A DNA stretch of 64,000 bases from Buttiauxella ferragutiae (GCF_001654915.1 NZ_LXEQ01000034.1), one strand, 5' to 3'; shown: positions 26,171 through 35,507, numbered from the stretch's first letter. The notes: generated by a model not told the origin, from the sequence alone. Numbers and translations are program-made.

Positions 26171-27337
26171 ATGTCAGAGCAAATTGTCACTCCTGAGACG
26201 CCTGTTTCAGTCGTTTCCAACAAGTCAGAAAAAATTAACCTGTTGGATCTTAACCGCCAGCAACTGCGTGAGTTCTTCGCTGATATGGGCGAAAAACCTT
26301 TCCGCGCTGATCAAGTCATGAAATGGATGTATCACTATTGCAGTGATGATTTCGATGACATGACCGACATCAACAAAGTTCTGCGCAACAAACTTAAAGA
26401 AGTCGCTGAAATCCGCGCTCCTGAAGTTGCTGAAGAGCAACGTTCTGCCGATGGCACCATCAAATGGGCAATCAGAATCGCTGATCAACTGGTCGAAACC
26501 GTGTATATCCCTGAAGAAGACCGCGCCACACTGTGCGTTTCCTCTCAGGTTGGTTGTGCCCTGGAATGTAAATTCTGCTCAACCGCTCAGCAAGGTTTTA
26601 ACCGTAACTTGCGTGTTTCTGAAATTATTGGCCAGGTATGGCGTGCGGCGAAAATTATCGGTGCACAAAAGAAAACCGGCGTACGTCCTATCACCAACGT
26701 GGTGATGATGGGCATGGGTGAGCCGCTGCTGAATCTCAACAACGTGGTTCCAGCAATGGAAATCATGCTTGATGATTTCGGTTTTGGGCTTTCTAAACGT
26801 CGCGTAACGCTTTCCACATCGGGTGTAGTTCCGGCTCTGGATAAATTGGGCGATATGATTGATGTAGCACTTGCTATCTCTCTTCATGCACCGACCGATG
26901 ATATTCGTGACCAAATCATGCCGATCAACAAAAAGTACAACATCGAGACTTTCCTGGCGGCTGTTCGTCGCTATCTGGAGAAATCCAATGCCAACCAGGG
27001 CCGTGTCACCGTGGAATACGTTCTGCTGGATCACGTCAACGATGGTACTGAACATGCGCATCAACTGGCTGAATGTCTTAAAGATACGCCGTGTAAAATT
27101 AACTTAATCCCATGGAACCCGTTCCCGGGGGCACCATACGGGCGCAGTTCCAATAGCCGAATTGACCGTTTCTCGAAAGTACTGATGAGCTACGGTTTCA
27201 CAACCATCGTGCGTAAAACGCGTGGCGATGATATTGATGCGGCTTGCGGCCAGTTGGCAGGTGAAGTGATTGACCGTACCAAACGTACGTTGCGCAAACG
27301 TATGCAGGGTGAACCTATTGATGTTAAAGCAGTCTGA
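26171..27337 (+). CDS. rlmN: dual-specificity 23S rRNA/tRNA adenine-C2 methyltransferase RlmN
   Basis: Radical-SAM enzyme that makes 2-methyladenosine at A2503 of 23S rRNA and A37 of several tRNAs. The protein has 388 residues (E. coli 384). The CxxxCxxC cluster motif is CALECKFC in SSQVGCALECKFCSTAQQGF. The methyl-carrying cysteine near the C terminus is in DIDAACGQLAG. LSTSGVVP and SLHAP are typical of the SAM barrel. It is separated from rodZ by an unusually long 440-base gap. Confidence 0.97.
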   Translation: MSEQIVTPETPVSVVSNKSEKINLLDLNRQQLREFFADMGEKPFRADQVMKWMYHYCSDDFDDMTDINKVLRNKLKEVAEIRAPEVAEEQRSADGTIKWAIRIADQLVETVYIPEEDRATLCVSSQVGCALECKFCSTAQQGFNRNLRVSEIIGQVWRAAKIIGAQKKTGVRPITNVVMMGMGEPLLNLNNVVPAMEIMLDDFGFGLSKRRVTLSTSGVVPALDKLGDMIDVALAISLHAPTDDIRDQIMPINKKYNIETFLAAVRRYLEKSNANQGRVTVEYVLLDHVNDGTEHAHQLAECLKDTPCKINLIPWNPFPGAPYGRSSNSRIDRFSKVLMSYGFTTIVRKTRGDDIDAACGQLAGEVIDRTKRTLRKRMQGEPIDVKAV

Positions 27338-27777
27338 TAAGCATTCATTTTGAACAGACTGGCGCCATGCAGTCATGCCGCTGTACGGCGCAAAAAACAC
27401 GTAGTGATATCTTGCAGTTATGCAAGGTTCGCAAGCGTGTTTAAGATTAATAATTACTGTGCGTTTCACCGCACTTTAAGGCAGTATGTAGCGGCACAAC
27501 AATAGTTTAGGCGCATCTATTTAAGCCATCATGGGTCGCAATCCACTGACAACATTCAAAATGATGTCTATGGTTAACTCATCGGTGACAAATCGTTCAT
27601 GTAAAGCAGTTGTTTTAGGTGAATGAGTAGTTTGAGCTGAATATTATGTTGTCTGAAGGGGGGCCCTTCAGAAGATAAATTAGTTTCGCGGAGCGGGAGA
27701 GTGTGGCGTAGCGGAAATGCTGTGCGACAAGGCTCCTGCCTAATTCCTCAATCGAACAGCACCAGTAGTTGTAGCTA
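27338..27777 (+). other. 440-base non-coding stretch between rlmN and rodZ with strong stem-loops
   Basis: No convincing reading frame on either strand. Structure includes AAACACG (27395-27401) pairing with CGTGTTT (27436-27442) around an inner CTTGCA/TGCAAG hairpin, and a perfect nine-base-pair hairpin at 27652-27672 (TCTGAAGGG, loop GGG, CCCTTCAGA). The last 100 bases before rodZ are GC-rich and appear folded. It could be a long rodZ leader or hold a small RNA. Neither stem is followed by a T tract. Confidence 0.5.
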
Positions 27778-28788
27778 ATGAATACTGAAGCCACTCAAGA
27801 ATCAAATGCAGCAAAAACCACGGGTGAACGTCTACGTACCGCTCGTGAAGAACTCGGTCTTAGCCAACAAGCTGTGGCAGAACGCCTGTGCCTGAAGGTT
27901 TCTACCGTCCGGGATATTGAAGATGACAAGGCGCCTGCCGAGTTAGCGTCTACGTTCCTGCGTGGTTATATCCGCTCTTATGCACGACTGGTGCGTATCC
28001 CTGAAGAAGAACTGTTGCCGATGATGGCAAAACAGGCACCGATTAAGGCTGCCAAAGTTGCCCCAATGCAAAGTTTTTCCCTGGGAAAACGTCGCAAGAA
28101 ACGTGACGGTTGGTTAATGAGCTTTACCTGGCTCGTTCTGTTTGTTGTTGTCGGTCTGACGGGCGCATGGTGGTGGCAAAACCACAAAGCGCAACAGGAA
28201 GAGATTTCGACGATGGCAGATCAATCTTCAGCTGAACTTTCAGCAAGCAATAGCAATTCTCAATCAGTTCCATTGAGTACCAATGATTCATCTGCAACTG
28301 ATACCTCAGCACAGCAGCCCGTGCAGGCACCTGCGACACAATCTGCACCTGGAACTGATTCAACACAAAATCTGGCTCCGGCAGCAACGGCCCAGCAAAC
28401 CACTCCAGCGGACTCCTCCGCTGTAGTGGCTCCAGGCCAGGCTCCTGTTGAAAATGTGCAGGCCACTACGCCGCCTGCACCAAATGCCACCTTACCGACC
28501 GATCAAGCCGCTGTGACTAATCCTGCCACGGCGGCAGCAGATCCGAATGCGTTAGTCATGAATTTTAATGCCGATTGCTGGCTTGAAGTGACCGATGCGA
28601 CGGGTAAAAAATTATTCAGCGGCATGCAGCGTAAAGATGGCAATTTGAATTTAGCCGGCCAGGCTCCGTATAAGTTGAAAATTGGTGCTCCGGCGGCAGT
28701 ACAGATTCAGTTTCAGGGTAAACCTGTCGACCTGAGTCGATTTATCAGAACTAGCCAGGTTGCGCGTCTGACGGTAAGTGCTGAATAA
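27778..28788 (+). CDS. rodZ: cell-shape protein RodZ
   Basis: Bitopic inner-membrane protein that links MreB filaments to the elongasome. The protein has 336 residues: an N-terminal cytoplasmic HTH domain (about 15-85, with LRTAREELGLSQQAVAERL), a basic juxtamembrane stretch KRRKKR, one membrane helix (about 112-133, LMSFTWLVLFVVVGLTGAWW), a periplasmic linker rich in Ser, Thr, Ala, Pro and Gln (about 145-255), and a C-terminal beta domain (from about 260, FNADCWLEVTDATGKKLF). The linker differs in length and composition from E. coli, as expected. It is followed 37 bases later by ispG. Confidence 0.96.
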   Translation: MNTEATQESNAAKTTGERLRTAREELGLSQQAVAERLCLKVSTVRDIEDDKAPAELASTFLRGYIRSYARLVRIPEEELLPMMAKQAPIKAAKVAPMQSFSLGKRRKKRDGWLMSFTWLVLFVVVGLTGAWWWQNHKAQQEEISTMADQSSAELSASNSNSQSVPLSTNDSSATDTSAQQPVQAPATQSAPGTDSTQNLAPAATAQQTTPADSSAVVAPGQAPVENVQATTPPAPNATLPTDQAAVTNPATAAADPNALVMNFNADCWLEVTDATGKKLFSGMQRKDGNLNLAGQAPYKLKIGAPAAVQIQFQGKPVDLSRFIRTSQVARLTVSAE

Positions 28789-28825
28789 TCGCAGCCAGCA
28801 TGACGCGTAATTGTGGAGATTTGTA

Positions 28826-29947
28826 ATGCATAATATAGCCCCAATTCAACGTAGAAAATCCACACGGATCTACGTCGGGAATGTGCCAATCGGCGACGGG
28901 GCACCGATCGCCGTCCAGTCTATGACCAACACCCGTACTACGGATGTTGAAGCAACAGTTAATCAGATCAAAGCGTTAGAAAGAGTGGGTGCCGATATCG
29001 TTCGTATATCTGTACCGACTATGGACGCAGCAGAAGCGTTCAAGCTTATAAAACAGCAGGTCAATGTCCCGCTGGTCGCTGATATCCATTTTGATTACCG
29101 CATCGCCCTGAAAGTTGCTGAGTATGGCGTTGATTGCCTGCGCATCAACCCTGGTAACATTGGTAATGAAGAGCGTATTCGTATGGTTGTCGATTGCGCC
29201 CGCGACAAAAATATCCCTATTCGTATCGGCGTTAATGCCGGATCGCTGGAGAAAGATCTCCAGGAAAAATATGGTGAACCCACACCTCAGGCGTTGTTAG
29301 AGTCAGCGATGCGTCATGTCGATCATCTTGATCGTCTTAACTTTGATCAGTTCAAAGTCAGCGTCAAAGCGTCGGATGTTTTCCTTGCTGTTGAATCCTA
29401 TCGTTTACTGGCTAAACAGATTGATCAACCGTTGCATCTTGGGATCACCGAAGCGGGGGGCCTGCGCGCCGGTTCTGTTAAGTCTGCCATTGGCCTGGGT
29501 TTGCTGCTTTCTGAAGGCATCGGTGACACGCTGCGCGTTTCACTGGCGGCCGATCCTGTAGAAGAGATCAAGGTTGGTTTCGACATCCTGAAATCTTTGC
29601 GTATTCGTGCTCGTGGTATTAACTTCATCGCCTGCCCAACGTGTTCGCGCCAGGAATTTGATGTTATCAGTACCGTGAACGCTCTCGAAGAGCGCCTGGA
29701 AGATATCATCACGCCAATGGATGTTTCGATCATCGGTTGTGTGGTGAACGGGCCGGGTGAAGCACTGGTTTCCACTTTGGGCGTGACGGGTGGCAACAAG
29801 AAAAGCGGTTTCTACGAAGACGGCGTGCGTCAACGTGAGCGAATGGACAACGACAACATGATTGCGCAACTTGAAGCGCGTATTCGTGCCAAGGCCTCCA
29901 TGCTTGATGAATCGCAACGGATTAATATCCAGCAGTTGGAAAAATAG
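28826..29947 (+). CDS. ispG: 4-hydroxy-3-methylbut-2-enyl diphosphate synthase (flavodoxin) IspG
   Basis: Penultimate enzyme of the MEP isoprenoid pathway; it reduces the cyclodiphosphate to HMBPP. The protein has 373 residues. The [4Fe-4S] ligands are visible: two cysteines in ACPTCSRQEFD, one in GCVVNGPGEA, and the glutamate of the latter motif. The TIM-barrel N-terminal half is nearly identical to E. coli. The frame is open from a TTG at 28811, but the ATG at 28826 (MHNIAPIQRRKS) has GTGGAG upstream and is the family start. It lies upstream of hisS with an SroE-like segment between. Confidence 0.97.
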   Translation: MHNIAPIQRRKSTRIYVGNVPIGDGAPIAVQSMTNTRTTDVEATVNQIKALERVGADIVRISVPTMDAAEAFKLIKQQVNVPLVADIHFDYRIALKVAEYGVDCLRINPGNIGNEERIRMVVDCARDKNIPIRIGVNAGSLEKDLQEKYGEPTPQALLESAMRHVDHLDRLNFDQFKVSVKASDVFLAVESYRLLAKQIDQPLHLGITEAGGLRAGSVKSAIGLGLLLSEGIGDTLRVSLAADPVEEIKVGFDILKSLRIRARGINFIACPTCSRQEFDVISTVNALEERLEDIITPMDVSIIGCVVNGPGEALVSTLGVTGGNKKSGFYEDGVRQRERMDNDNMIAQLEARIRAKASMLDESQRINIQQLEK

Positions 29948-29948
29948 T

Positions 29949-30040
29949 GCGAAACATGGGAAGCATTCGGCTTCCCGTGTATGATTGAACCCGCCAGACG
30001 TTTCGCGATAGCAAACAGTCTGATTTCGGGTTCATTTTTT
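29949..30040 (+). ncRNA. sroE: SroE-like RNA in the ispG-hisS spacer
   Basis: The spacer begins with a stem built on CATGGGAAGC and GCTTCCCGTG, followed by a second long-range stem, TGAACCCG (29986-29993) with CGGGTTCA (30027-30034), ending in TTTTTT. In E. coli the ispG-hisS spacer yields the SroE RNA, a stable fragment of the operon transcript, with the same position and this general fold. The second stem could also act as a partial terminator before hisS. Function unknown. Confidence 0.65.
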
Positions 30041-30064
30041 GTATAAATTCGGTAGAGAATAAAC

Positions 30065-31339
30065 GTGGCAAAAAACATTCAAGCCATCCGCGGCATGAAC
30101 GATTACCTGCCTGGCGAAACCGCCATCTGGCAGCGCATTGAAGGCATTCTGAAACAGGTGCTCGGCAGCTACGGTTACAGTGAAATCCGTTTGCCGATTG
30201 TAGAGCAGACCCCGTTATTCAAACGCGCCATCGGTGAAGTGACCGACGTGGTTGAAAAAGAGATGTATACCTTTGAGGACCGCAACGGCGATAGCCTGAC
30301 TTTGCGCCCTGAAGGCACCGCGGGCTGCGTGCGTGCCGGTATCGAACATGGTCTTCTGTACAATCAGGAACAGCGCTTGTGGTACATCGGGCCGATGTTC
30401 CGCCATGAGCGTCCGCAAAAAGGGCGCTATCGCCAGTTCAATCAGTTGGGTGTCGAAGTCTTTGGTCTGCAAGGGCCTGATATTGACGCAGAACTGATCA
30501 TGCTGACGGCTCGCTGGTGGCGTGCCTTGGGTATCGACAAACACGTCAGTCTGGAACTGAACTCTATCGGTTCTCTTGAAGCGCGCGCTAACTACCGTGA
30601 CGCGCTTGTTGCGTTCCTTGAACAGCATAAAGAGAAACTCGACGAAGATTGCCAGCGTCGCATGTACAGCAACCCGTTACGCGTACTGGACTCAAAAAAT
30701 CCAGACGTTCAGGCATTGCTGGATGATGCGCCAACACTTGGCGAGTATCTGGACGAAGAGTCTCGCGAACACTTCGCAGGTCTGTGCCAGTACCTTGATG
30801 CTGCCGGTATCGCGTATACCGTGAATCAGCGCCTGGTGCGCGGCCTGGATTACTATAACCGTACCGTTTTCGAATGGGTAACAAGCAGCCTGGGTTCTCA
30901 AGGCACCGTTTGTGCGGGCGGCCGTTATGACGGCTTGGTTGAGCAACTGGGTGGCCGTGCAGCGCCTGCTGTTGGCTTCGCAATGGGTCTGGAACGTCTT
31001 GTTTTACTGGTTCAGGCCATTAATCCGGAATTTAAAGCAGAATCTGTTGTCGATATTTACCTGATATCGTCAGGTCAGGGAACGCAAGCTAAGGCAATGC
31101 TGTTGGCTGAGCAATTACGTGACCAGGTCCCGGCTATCAAGCTGATGACTAACTACGGCGGTGGTAACTTCAAGAAACAGTTCGTCCGTGCAGATAAGTG
31201 GGGTGCACGTGTTGCACTGGTGCTGGGTGAAACTGAAGTTGCTAATGGTCAGGTCGTCGTGAAGGATCTGCGCACGGGTGAGCAAACTACCGTTGAACAA
31301 GTAAACGCGGTCGCTCATTTACAGGCGCTACTGGGTTAA
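30065..31339 (+). CDS. hisS: histidyl-tRNA synthetase
   Basis: Class II aminoacyl-tRNA synthetase charging tRNA-His. The protein has 424 residues, equal to E. coli. The start codon is GTG, as in E. coli. Class II motif 2 appears in MFRHERPQKGRYRQFNQ and the histidine-specific motif in RGLDYYNRTVFE. Motif 3 is in GFAMGLERLVLL, and the C-terminal anticodon-binding domain starts near 330. It follows ispG by 117 bases and precedes yfgM by 36. Confidence 0.97.
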   Translation: MAKNIQAIRGMNDYLPGETAIWQRIEGILKQVLGSYGYSEIRLPIVEQTPLFKRAIGEVTDVVEKEMYTFEDRNGDSLTLRPEGTAGCVRAGIEHGLLYNQEQRLWYIGPMFRHERPQKGRYRQFNQLGVEVFGLQGPDIDAELIMLTARWWRALGIDKHVSLELNSIGSLEARANYRDALVAFLEQHKEKLDEDCQRRMYSNPLRVLDSKNPDVQALLDDAPTLGEYLDEESREHFAGLCQYLDAAGIAYTVNQRLVRGLDYYNRTVFEWVTSSLGSQGTVCAGGRYDGLVEQLGGRAAPAVGFAMGLERLVLLVQAINPEFKAESVVDIYLISSGQGTQAKAMLLAEQLRDQVPAIKLMTNYGGGNFKKQFVRADKWGARVALVLGETEVANGQVVVKDLRTGEQTTVEQVNAVAHLQALLG

Positions 31340-31375
31340 TTTCCCCAGTGATTAATCGTTAAGGAGAAGGACTGC

Positions 31376-31996
31376 GTGGAAATTTACGAAAACGATAACG
31401 AGCAGGTTGATGCGGTAAAACGCTTCTTTGCCGAAAACGGCAAAGCGCTGGTAGTGGGCGTGGTTCTGGGTATTGGCGCACTGGTTGGTTGGCGTTACTG
31501 GAATAGCCATCAGGCTGAAAGCTCAATGGCATCTTCTCTTGAGTATCAAACCGTGACTCAAGCTGTGCGTGCTGACCAACCTGCAACGTTGAGTGCAGCA
31601 GAGAAATTCGCTGCAAACACGAAGAACACTTATGGTGCCCTGGCATCACTGGAAATTGCTCAGAAGTATGCAGATAACAACGACCTCGCGAAAGCGGCAG
31701 CTCAATTGCAGCAGGGTCTGAGCAGTACTAAAGACGAAAATTTGCAGGCGTTGATTAACGTGCGTCTGGCACGTGTTCAAATCCAACAAAAGCAAATTGA
31801 TGCCGCGCTGAAAACGCTTGATAGCATTAAAGGTGAAGGTTGGGTAGCCATTATCGCTGATTTACGCGGTGAAGCACTGCTCAGCAAAGGTGATAAGCAA
31901 GGTGCACGCGATGCGTGGAGCAAAGGCTCACAAACTGATGCTTCTCCAGCTCTGCGCGAAATGATGCAGATGAAAATTAATAATTTGTCGAGCTAA
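31376..31996 (+). CDS. yfgM: periplasmic ancillary SecYEG translocon subunit YfgM
   Basis: Bitopic inner-membrane protein with TPR-like repeats that works with PpiD at the Sec translocon and influences the Rcs response. The protein has 206 residues, starting with GTG after a good AAGGAGAAGG ribosome site. One membrane helix lies at about 23-42 (GKALVVGVVLGIGALVGWRY), followed by a periplasmic helical-repeat domain. It lies 10 bases upstream of bamB, the usual hisS-yfgM-bamB arrangement. Confidence 0.95.
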   Translation: MEIYENDNEQVDAVKRFFAENGKALVVGVVLGIGALVGWRYWNSHQAESSMASSLEYQTVTQAVRADQPATLSAAEKFAANTKNTYGALASLEIAQKYADNNDLAKAAAQLQQGLSSTKDENLQALINVRLARVQIQQKQIDAALKTLDSIKGEGWVAIIADLRGEALLSKGDKQGARDAWSKGSQTDASPALREMMQMKINNLSS

Positions 31997-32006
31997 GAGG
32001 GACCCG

Positions 32007-33188
32007 ATGCAATTGCGTAAACTACTTGTACCAGGGCTGATTTCTCTGACGCTGCTCAGCGGTTGTTCACTGTTTAGCGGTGAAGAAGATGTGGTTCAAA
32101 TGTCTCCACTGCCGACAGTCGAAAACCAATTCGAACCTGAAAAGTCATGGAGTACTTCTGTTGGTAGCGGAGTGGGTGATTTCTATTCCAATTTGCATCC
32201 AGCGTGGCAGGACGGCAACATTTATGCAGCCGATCGCCGTGGTATCGTGAAAGCCGTTAACGCGGATGACGGTAAAGAAGTCTGGTCTGTCGACCTTTCC
32301 GAAAAAACGAGCTTTTATACCAGCAACGTTTCGGCACTGCTTTCTGGTGGCGTAACTGTTGAAGGTGCACATCTTTACGTTGGTAGTGAAAAAGCGCAGG
32401 TTTATGCGCTTAACACCTCTGATGGTAGTATTGCATGGCAAAGCAAGGCCGCTGGCGAAGTGCTTTCTCGCCCAGTGGTTAGCGATGGTTTAGTTCTGGT
32501 TCATACCAGCAATGGCCAGCTTCAGGCATTTGATGAAGCTGATGGTGCCGTGAAGTGGACGGTGAACCTGGATATGCCAGCACTTTCTCTGCGTGGCGAA
32601 TCAGCACCTGCAGTCGCGTTTGGTGCTGCAATTGTTGGCGGTGATAACGGCCGTGTAAGCGCGGTTATGCTGAAGCAAGGCCAGTTGATTTGGCAGCAAC
32701 GTATCTCTCAGGCAACCGGTTCGACAGAGATTGACCGTCTGAGCGATGTCGATACGACCCCTGTTGTTGTTAACGGTGTGGTTTATGCGCTGGCATATAA
32801 CGGTAACCTGACGGCGCTGGACTTACGTTCAGGCCAGGTGATGTGGAAACGTGAATTAGGTTCAGTAAACGACTTTATTGTTGATGCGAACCGTATTTTC
32901 CTCGTTGACCAAAATGACCGCGTGATTGCACTGAATGCTGATGGCGGTGTCACGATGTGGACGCAAAGTGATCTGCTGCACCGTAATCTGACTTCACCTG
33001 TTCTGTACAACGGTTATCTGGTTGTCGCTGACAGTGAAGGTTATATGCACTGGCTCAACGCTGATGACGGTCGCTTTGTTGCCCAACAAAAAGTGGACGG
33101 TTCTGGATTCCAGACTGACCCAGTTGTTGCCAGTGACAAGCTGTTGATTCAGTCAAAAGACGGTACGTTGTACGCTATCAAGCGTTAG
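32007..33188 (+). CDS. bamB: outer-membrane assembly lipoprotein BamB
   Basis: Eight-bladed beta-propeller lipoprotein of the BAM complex that helps insert outer-membrane beta-barrels. The protein has 393 residues. The lipobox LLSGC gives C20, and the following serine permits Lol export to the outer membrane. Repeated W-rich strands with the pattern DGxVxALxxxDGxxxW mark the propeller blades (for example DGKEVWSVDL, DGSIAWQS, DGAVKWTV). GAGGGA precedes the ATG. A stem-loop with a T tract lies downstream, before der. Confidence 0.97.
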   Translation: MQLRKLLVPGLISLTLLSGCSLFSGEEDVVQMSPLPTVENQFEPEKSWSTSVGSGVGDFYSNLHPAWQDGNIYAADRRGIVKAVNADDGKEVWSVDLSEKTSFYTSNVSALLSGGVTVEGAHLYVGSEKAQVYALNTSDGSIAWQSKAAGEVLSRPVVSDGLVLVHTSNGQLQAFDEADGAVKWTVNLDMPALSLRGESAPAVAFGAAIVGGDNGRVSAVMLKQGQLIWQQRISQATGSTEIDRLSDVDTTPVVVNGVVYALAYNGNLTALDLRSGQVMWKRELGSVNDFIVDANRIFLVDQNDRVIALNADGGVTMWTQSDLLHRNLTSPVLYNGYLVVADSEGYMHWLNADDGRFVAQQKVDGSGFQTDPVVASDKLLIQSKDGTLYAIKR

Positions 33189-33212
33189 ACTTGCCTGAAG
33201 TAATTAAGAGAA

Positions 33213-33250
33213 AAACGGTTCCTGTAGTCCGGGAGCCGTTTCCTGTTTTT
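33213..33250 (+). terminator. rho-independent terminator between bamB and der
   Basis: AAACGGTTCC pairs with GGAGCCGTTT (one G-U) around a 9-base loop and is followed by CCTGTTTTT, 24 bases after the bamB stop. It suggests der is also transcribed from its own promoter. Confidence 0.75.
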
Positions 33251-33308
33251 AGAAACGATGTGATTTGACGTCGTTTTATGATGAATTTTGAGTAATGAGG
33301 CTTTTATC

Positions 33309-34814
33309 ATGGTACCTGTGGTTGCGCTTGTCGGGCGCCCTAATGTCGGAAAATCCACGTTGTTTAACCGCTTGACGCGTACCCGAGATGCGCTGGTCGC
33401 GGATTTCCCGGGGCTGACTCGCGACCGCAAGTATGGTCGTGCTGAAGTGGAAGGTCGCGAATTTATCGCCATTGATACCGGTGGTATTGATGGAACGGAA
33501 GATGGCGTTGAAACACATATGGCTGCACAGTCGCTGTTAGCGATTGAAGAAGCCGATGTCGTGCTGTTTATGGTGGATGCGCGTGCAGGCCTGATGCCTG
33601 CCGATGAAGCCATTGCCAAACATCTGCGTTCTCGTCAGAAGCCAACCTTCCTGGTGGCGAATAAAACTGACGGCATGGACCCTGATCAGGCGGTTATCGA
33701 TTTCTACTCTTTGGGATTAGGTGAAATTCACCCTATCGCAGCATCTCATGGCCGCGGCGTAACAACGCTGCTGGAACACGTGCTGATTCCGTTCATCGAT
33801 GAAACTAATCCGCGTGAACCGGAAGAAGAGATCGATGAAGATACAGCCTACTGGGCGGCATTCAATGCTAAACATGGCATTGTTTCTGAAGACGACGAAG
33901 AGATTGAAGAAGAGGAAGAAGAAGCTTTCAACCCTATCGATTTACCCATCAAACTGGCAATTGTTGGTCGTCCGAACGTAGGTAAGTCAACGCTTACTAA
34001 CCGTATTCTTGGCGAAGACCGTGTTGTGGTCTATGACATGCCGGGAACCACGCGCGATAGCATCTACATTCCAATGGAACGTGACGAGCGCGAATACATC
34101 CTTATCGACACCGCAGGTGTTCGTAAGCGTGGCAAAATCACTGAAACCGTTGAGAAATTCTCGGTAATCAAAACCCTGCAAGCGATTGAAGATGCCAACG
34201 TTGTGATGCTGGTTATCGATGCTCGTGAAGGTATTTCTGATCAGGATCTGTCGCTGCTCGGCTTTATCCTGAATAGTGGGCGCTCACTGGTGATTGTGGT
34301 CAACAAGTGGGATGGTCTGAGCAACGAAGTCAGGGAGCAAGTCAAAGAGACCCTGGATTACCGTCTCGGCTTCATCGATTTTGCTCGTGTGCACTTTATC
34401 TCTGCGTTGCACGGTAGCGGTGTTGGCAACCTGTTCGAATCTGTTCGCGAAGCCTATGACAGCTCCACGCGTCGTGTAAGCACCGCGCTTCTGACTCGCA
34501 TCATGACCATGGCTGCGGAAGATCACCAGCCACCGTTGGTTCGTGGTCGCCGTGTTAAGCTGAAATACGCTCACGCCGGTGGTTATAACCCGCCAATTGT
34601 CGTCATCCACGGCAACCAGGTGAAAGACCTGCCGGATTCCTACAAGCGTTACTTGATGAACTACTTCCGCAAATCGCTGGATGTTATGGGCACGCCAATC
34701 CGTATCCAGTTCAAGGAAGGCGAGAACCCGTTTGCCAACAAACGTAACACGCTGACACCGAATCAGATGCGTAAGCGTAAGCGTTTGATCAAGCACATCA
34801 AGAAAAGCAAATAA
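33309..34814 (+). CDS. der: ribosome biogenesis GTPase Der (EngA)
   Basis: Essential tandem-domain GTPase for 50S subunit assembly. The protein has 501 residues (E. coli 490). Two G domains each carry GRPNVGKST (residues 8-16 and about 220), with DTGGI/DTAGV and NKTD/NKWD motifs, and a C-terminal KH-like domain follows. The extra length is in the acidic linker between the G domains (about 170-210), which holds a run of glutamates (EEIEEEEEEAF). The frame opens at a TTG at 33288, but the ATG at 33309 (MVPVVALVGR) with GAGG upstream is the family start. Confidence 0.97.
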   Translation: MVPVVALVGRPNVGKSTLFNRLTRTRDALVADFPGLTRDRKYGRAEVEGREFIAIDTGGIDGTEDGVETHMAAQSLLAIEEADVVLFMVDARAGLMPADEAIAKHLRSRQKPTFLVANKTDGMDPDQAVIDFYSLGLGEIHPIAASHGRGVTTLLEHVLIPFIDETNPREPEEEIDEDTAYWAAFNAKHGIVSEDDEEIEEEEEEAFNPIDLPIKLAIVGRPNVGKSTLTNRILGEDRVVVYDMPGTTRDSIYIPMERDEREYILIDTAGVRKRGKITETVEKFSVIKTLQAIEDANVVMLVIDAREGISDQDLSLLGFILNSGRSLVIVVNKWDGLSNEVREQVKETLDYRLGFIDFARVHFISALHGSGVGNLFESVREAYDSSTRRVSTALLTRIMTMAAEDHQPPLVRGRRVKLKYAHAGGYNPPIVVIHGNQVKDLPDSYKRYLMNYFRKSLDVMGTPIRIQFKEGENPFANKRNTLTPNQMRKRKRLIKHIKKSK

Positions 34815-34845
34815 AACTGCGCGGTTACCAGCCGTTAGCAAAACA

Positions 34846-34869
34846 AAAAGCCCGCATCGCGGGCTTTTA
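34846..34869. terminator. bidirectional terminator between der and the convergent lprI-like gene
   Basis: AAAAGCCCGC, loop ATC, GCGGGCTTTT: a perfect stem with A-rich and T-rich flanks that can act on both strands. Confidence 0.92.
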
Positions 34870-34898
34870 TACATTCAGGCTATTGGTAACGATTTTGC

Positions 34899-35507
34899 TT
34901 ATTGTACCTGGTACTTTTTCTGTAATTCGCTGATGCGTTGCTGATATGAGTCATTCAGGCAAGAGGTTTTGTCATCTGCTTTCCAGCATTCATCACGCCC
35001 CTTAATCCATCCACGCTGCTCAGCTTTAAGCGTGGAATTATTATTTGATTTCACCAGAGCTTGCTTGTAGATATTCGCCAGTTTGAGATCCAGCGCGGAA
35101 AGCGTTTCGTTTTGGCAAATCAACTCTTCCATACTGCCTTTACTTACTGCTGAACATGAAAATGAAGGCCCAGATTTCTGCTCATTTTTTTTCTGTGCAG
35201 TCGGTGCAAAGCTTACTTCATCTTCAGGCAAACAGACGCCGTGAGTACGATTGGGGCCGGTAAAAGAAATCTCAGGATTACCGTCTGCTGAACGCACAAT
35301 GCTGATCACTGTTTTTCCACTGGTCGCTTCCCAATAGGTCGGGCTGCTCTGTTTAATCGTCGCTTTTTGACCATTCACCCACACGCCACCTTTACCGTCA
35401 CTGTAAGTTCCGCCAGTTTTCCCACAGCTAAAATTGAACGCCTGCGGAGGGGCAGCCAATGCTGAGAGAGGGAGTAAGGCCACTGCGATAAGAAGCAACT
35501 TTTTCAT
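34899..35507 (-). CDS. secreted LprI-domain (DUF1311) protein with an unidentified N-terminal domain
   Basis: The protein has 202 residues. A signal peptide (1-18, MKKLLLIAVALLPLSALA) predicts export to the periplasm. The C-terminal half (about 115-200) has the four-cysteine LprI/DUF1311 pattern: FSCSAV, EELICQNETLSALDLKLANIY, WIKGRDECW and TSCLND. Members include a mycobacterial lysozyme inhibitor. The N-terminal part (about 22-92) has two cysteines and beta-like, glycine-rich sequence reminiscent of lysozyme-inhibitor barrels such as MliC, but I cannot confirm the family. It has a good ribosome site, GAGGG. It is not at this place in E. coli K-12, where der and yfgJ are neighbours. Confidence 0.75.
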   Translation of the reverse strand: MKKLLLIAVALLPLSALAAPPQAFNFSCGKTGGTYSDGKGGVWVNGQKATIKQSSPTYWEATSGKTVISIVRSADGNPEISFTGPNRTHGVCLPEDEVSFAPTAQKKNEQKSGPSFSCSAVSKGSMEELICQNETLSALDLKLANIYKQALVKSNNNSTLKAEQRGWIKGRDECWKADDKTSCLNDSYQQRISELQKKYQVQ

